NCBI GenBank assembly: GCA_945885485.1
Contig: CAMCYT010000035.1
Coordinates: 1-16,357, forward strand
Origin: Prosthecobacter debontii
GTDB taxonomy: Bacteria > Verrucomicrobiota > Verrucomicrobiia > Verrucomicrobiales > Akkermansiaceae
Direction: 5' to 3'
Length of the DNA stretch: 16,357 nt
Below are positions 14,511 to 16,357 of this stretch, piece after piece (position 1 is the first letter of the stretch; each line of letters opens with the position of its first letter). A model generated the notes under the pieces. That model was not told where the DNA came from and searched no databases. It saw nothing but the letters and a program-made list of their open reading frames with translations. The translations under genes and the position numbers were made by a program.

Positions 14511-15771
14511 ATGGGAAAAGCCCACGTGTGGATTTCGCGTTCGCTACCGTGCTAATCGCGATGGCCTGGGCAGACATCCGTTTTGGAAGCTTGTGCTTGG
14601 CCGCATAAGACATGACCTGTTCGAAGGTGGCATGTAGCTTGGTTTCTAATTTACTGATCACTTCTTTTTCCGTCCACTGGAAGCGCTGAAGGTTCTGCAC
14701 CCATTCGAAATAGGAAACGGTGACTCCGCCAGCATTACACAGAATGTCAGGAATCATCAAAATGTCGTCGCGTTTTTCGATGATAAGATCCGCATCAGGG
14801 GTGGTCGGACCATTCGCTCCTTTCGCTAAAATTTTGCAATCCAGCCGGCCCGCATTGCTTGCGTGAATCACTCCCCCGACAGCGCAGGGCGCAAGGATAT
14901 CGCATTTCCGAGTCAGCATTTCATTAGGATCGATGGATTCCGCAGCGGGGAAACCTGAGATGACTTTATGATCGGAAACGTAGGCGCGTAGCGCATGGAT
15001 ATCGATCCCGTCCTGACTCCAAAGTGCGCCACTGGCATCAGAAATCCCGATGATTTTTACACCATAGGACGCGAGAGTCACCGCCGTATATAGTCCTACA
15101 TTTCCAAAGCCTTGGATGATAGCAGTGGCGGATTCTTCCTTAATCCCTAGCTTGGAAAGCGCGATAGAGGAAAGAAAAGCGACCCCATGACCCGTGGCTC
15201 GGGTGCGCCCCGCAGAACCTTGTAGGCTGATTGGTTTCCCTGTGACGATCGATGGAACCAAATGACCCGAATGCGTAGAATACGTATCCATAATCCATGC
15301 CATGGTTTGCTCGTTAGTACCCATATCTGGGGCCATGACATCGATTTCCGGACCTATGAAGGGAATCATTTCCATGGTGAAACGGCGGGTCATCCGCTCC
15401 AGCTCTCCATCCGACATTTCCGAAGGATTACACGAAATTCCTCCCTTGCCGCCACCGAAAGGCAGATCGAGCAAGGCGCATTTCCAGTTCATCCACATCG
15501 CCAGTGCGGCGACCTCTCCCACATTCACATCAGGATGATACCGAAGCCCGCCTTTCACCGGACCTCTAGTAAGGTGATGCTGCACACGGTGACCGAAAAA
15601 TACTTCGGTGGTTCCGTCATCGCGCCGGATGGGAACCGTCACGGTAATAATCCGCTTTGGCCATTTGCAGCGTTCACGGATATCTGCGGGAAGTTTAAGA
15701 AAGTCCGCCACGCGGTCAAACTGACTGACTGCCATAGCGAATACCGGATTAGCTAGAAGCTCCTCTCGCAT
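14509..15771 (-). CDS. Glutamate dehydrogenase (Glu/Leu/Phe/Val dehydrogenase family)
   Basis: Interconverts glutamate with 2-oxoglutarate and ammonia, using NAD(P). From the ATG at 15771 it has 420 residues, usual for the hexameric short type. Substrate and catalytic motifs are present: 'RGPVKGGLRYHPDV' (Lys73), 'MNWKCAL' (Lys97), 'GGGKGGI' with catalytic Lys109, and 'APDMGTNE' with Asp149. The cofactor fold has 'GFGNVG' (221-226), and Asp245 in 'GISDASG' after the second strand suggests NAD over NADP. Leucine or phenylalanine dehydrogenase is less likely at this length. A TTG at 15795 would lengthen it by 8 residues and overlap the upstream stop by 11 bases; ATG with GAGAAG about 9 bases upstream is preferred. 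It lies 13 bases after the TPR/STN gene, so the two are probably co-transcribed. Confidence 0.94.
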   Translation of the reverse strand: MREELLANPVFAMAVSQFDRVADFLKLPADIRERCKWPKRIITVTVPIRRDDGTTEVFFGHRVQHHLTRGPVKGGLRYHPDVNVGEVAALAMWMNWKCALLDLPFGGGKGGISCNPSEMSDGELERMTRRFTMEMIPFIGPEIDVMAPDMGTNEQTMAWIMDTYSTHSGHLVPSIVTGKPISLQGSAGRTRATGHGVAFLSSIALSKLGIKEESATAIIQGFGNVGLYTAVTLASYGVKIIGISDASGALWSQDGIDIHALRAYVSDHKVISGFPAAESIDPNEMLTRKCDILAPCAVGGVIHASNAGRLDCKILAKGANGPTTPDADLIIEKRDDILMIPDILCNAGGVTVSYFEWVQNLQRFQWTEKEVISKLETKLHATFEQVMSYAAKHKLPKRMSAQAIAISTVANAKSTRGLFP

Positions 15772-15784
15772 ATTAAAAAGCTTC

Positions 15785-16306
15785 TCAGCGAGCAAGGATC
15801 ACCACGGCATGCTCATCGTAGCGAACCTTGGTGTTACTTTGGGCGTGGATGTAGCCAAGAATTCCGCTGACTGGTACATTTTTAAGATTTAATGTCACTT
15901 TTACGTCGGTGAGTTTCTTACTCGGATCTTCAATGACGAAATTAGGGATGACTTCCTTATTCGATTGTTTTTCAATCGCTACAGCCAATACCTCCAAAGC
16001 TTCTTGGACCGTGATATCTGTAATTTGGTAGGTAGGGATAGTGATGCTCCCAATTTTTGCTTCCTTCGCATTGGCTTTGAGTCCAGCTGCGTTAATTTTA
16101 ACCTCTCCCAAACGATAACGAGCATTCGCATGTTTGGAGTTTAGATCGAGAGCTGCTTTGTAAGCCGCGAGCGCAGTGGCTGGATCACCGGCTTTTTCAG
16201 CAGCCAAGCCTTTCCTATACCAGGAATCTGCATCCTCGGCTTTATTTTCTGCAAAAGCGAGATGAGCACCACATACCATAACAATGAGAGCAATTAGGGT
16301 TTTCAT
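15785..16306 (-). CDS. Secreted TPR protein with secretin N-like (STN) domain
   Basis: 173 residues, exported by a Sec signal peptide (1-19, 'LIALIVMVCGAHLAFA'). Residues 26-67 make about one TPR unit ('ADSWYRKGLAAEKAGDPATALAAYKAALDLN'). Residues about 86-173 follow the STN/secretin N0 pattern: a 'ITIPTYQITDITVQEALEVLAVAI' helix-strand, then 'VTLNLKNVPVSGILGYIHAQSNTKVRYDEHAVVI', matching 'vsl.l.nvpl.evL..l..qtgl.y.......vi'. STN domains occur at the N-terminus of secretins and TonB-type receptors; here it stands alone, with no barrel. This arrangement is common in Verrucomicrobia and Planctomycetes, function unknown. No Shine-Dalgarno precedes the ATG. It is the first gene of a pair with glutamate dehydrogenase, and no functional link is obvious. 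Confidence 0.8.
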   Translation of the reverse strand: MKTLIALIVMVCGAHLAFAENKAEDADSWYRKGLAAEKAGDPATALAAYKAALDLNSKHANARYRLGEVKINAAGLKANAKEAKIGSITIPTYQITDITVQEALEVLAVAIEKQSNKEVIPNFVIEDPSKKLTDVKVTLNLKNVPVSGILGYIHAQSNTKVRYDEHAVVILAR

Positions 16307-16357
16307 AGATTCGTTAATCTAGACATATATATCTGAAGTCTCCAGTTCCTTCTGAAA

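Overview
The window most likely comes from a Gram-negative heterotroph of the Verrucomicrobiota or a near relative in the PVC group. This rests on my recognition of several protein types (the Glu dehydrogenase, the DUF5329-type protein, the BPSS1187-like hydrolase, membrane-anchored proteins without known homologues) and on the mosaic of short single genes separated by repeat-bearing gaps. No rRNA, tRNA, phage or transposase gene is visible. I see no CRISPR array and no gap longer than about 300 bases. Most start codons lack a clear Shine-Dalgarno motif.

Layout, left to right. The 3' end of a cut-off gene (3-272) converges on an MTH1-like NUDIX hydrolase (286-831, minus). A ferrous iron uptake operon follows on the plus strand: feoA (882-1124), feoB (1143-3032) and a 45-residue FeoB-associated cysteine-rich membrane protein (3037-3174). 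Next is a 647-residue fusion (3242-5185) of a GT4 glycosyltransferase and an LpxH/PlcP-like metallophosphatase. It is followed by a purine-rich hairpin repeat and an RlmD/TrmA-type RNA m5U methyltransferase (5337-6563, minus). An inverted repeat built on GCGAAT words leads to a secreted DUF5329-type protein (6797-7195), then pyrD (7395-8441), a 7-base tandem repeat and an M23 peptidase (8529-9332).

On the minus strand come a HiPIP (9380-9709), a secreted alpha/beta hydrolase (9885-10892) and a membrane-anchored protein of unknown function (10940-11749). The last of these is divergent from a secreted beta-helix, pectate-lyase-like protein (11828-13369, plus). glnB (13450-13797, minus) has a strong sigma-54 promoter match and its own terminator. 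It is divergent from a secreted azurin (14011-14457, plus), whose terminator abuts the stop codon of glutamate dehydrogenase (14509-15771, minus). The latter lies 13 bases downstream of a secreted TPR/secretin-N-like protein (15785-16306, minus).

How the genes work together. FeoA, FeoB and the Cys-rich protein form one iron uptake unit. GlnB and glutamate dehydrogenase both concern nitrogen, and the sigma-54 site suggests glnB responds to nitrogen status. HiPIP and azurin are exported single-electron carriers. The most notable item is the glycosyltransferase-metallophosphatase fusion. It joins in one chain two activities that, in phosphate-starved proteobacteria, are carried by separate neighbouring genes (agt and plcP) to swap phospholipids for glycolipids.
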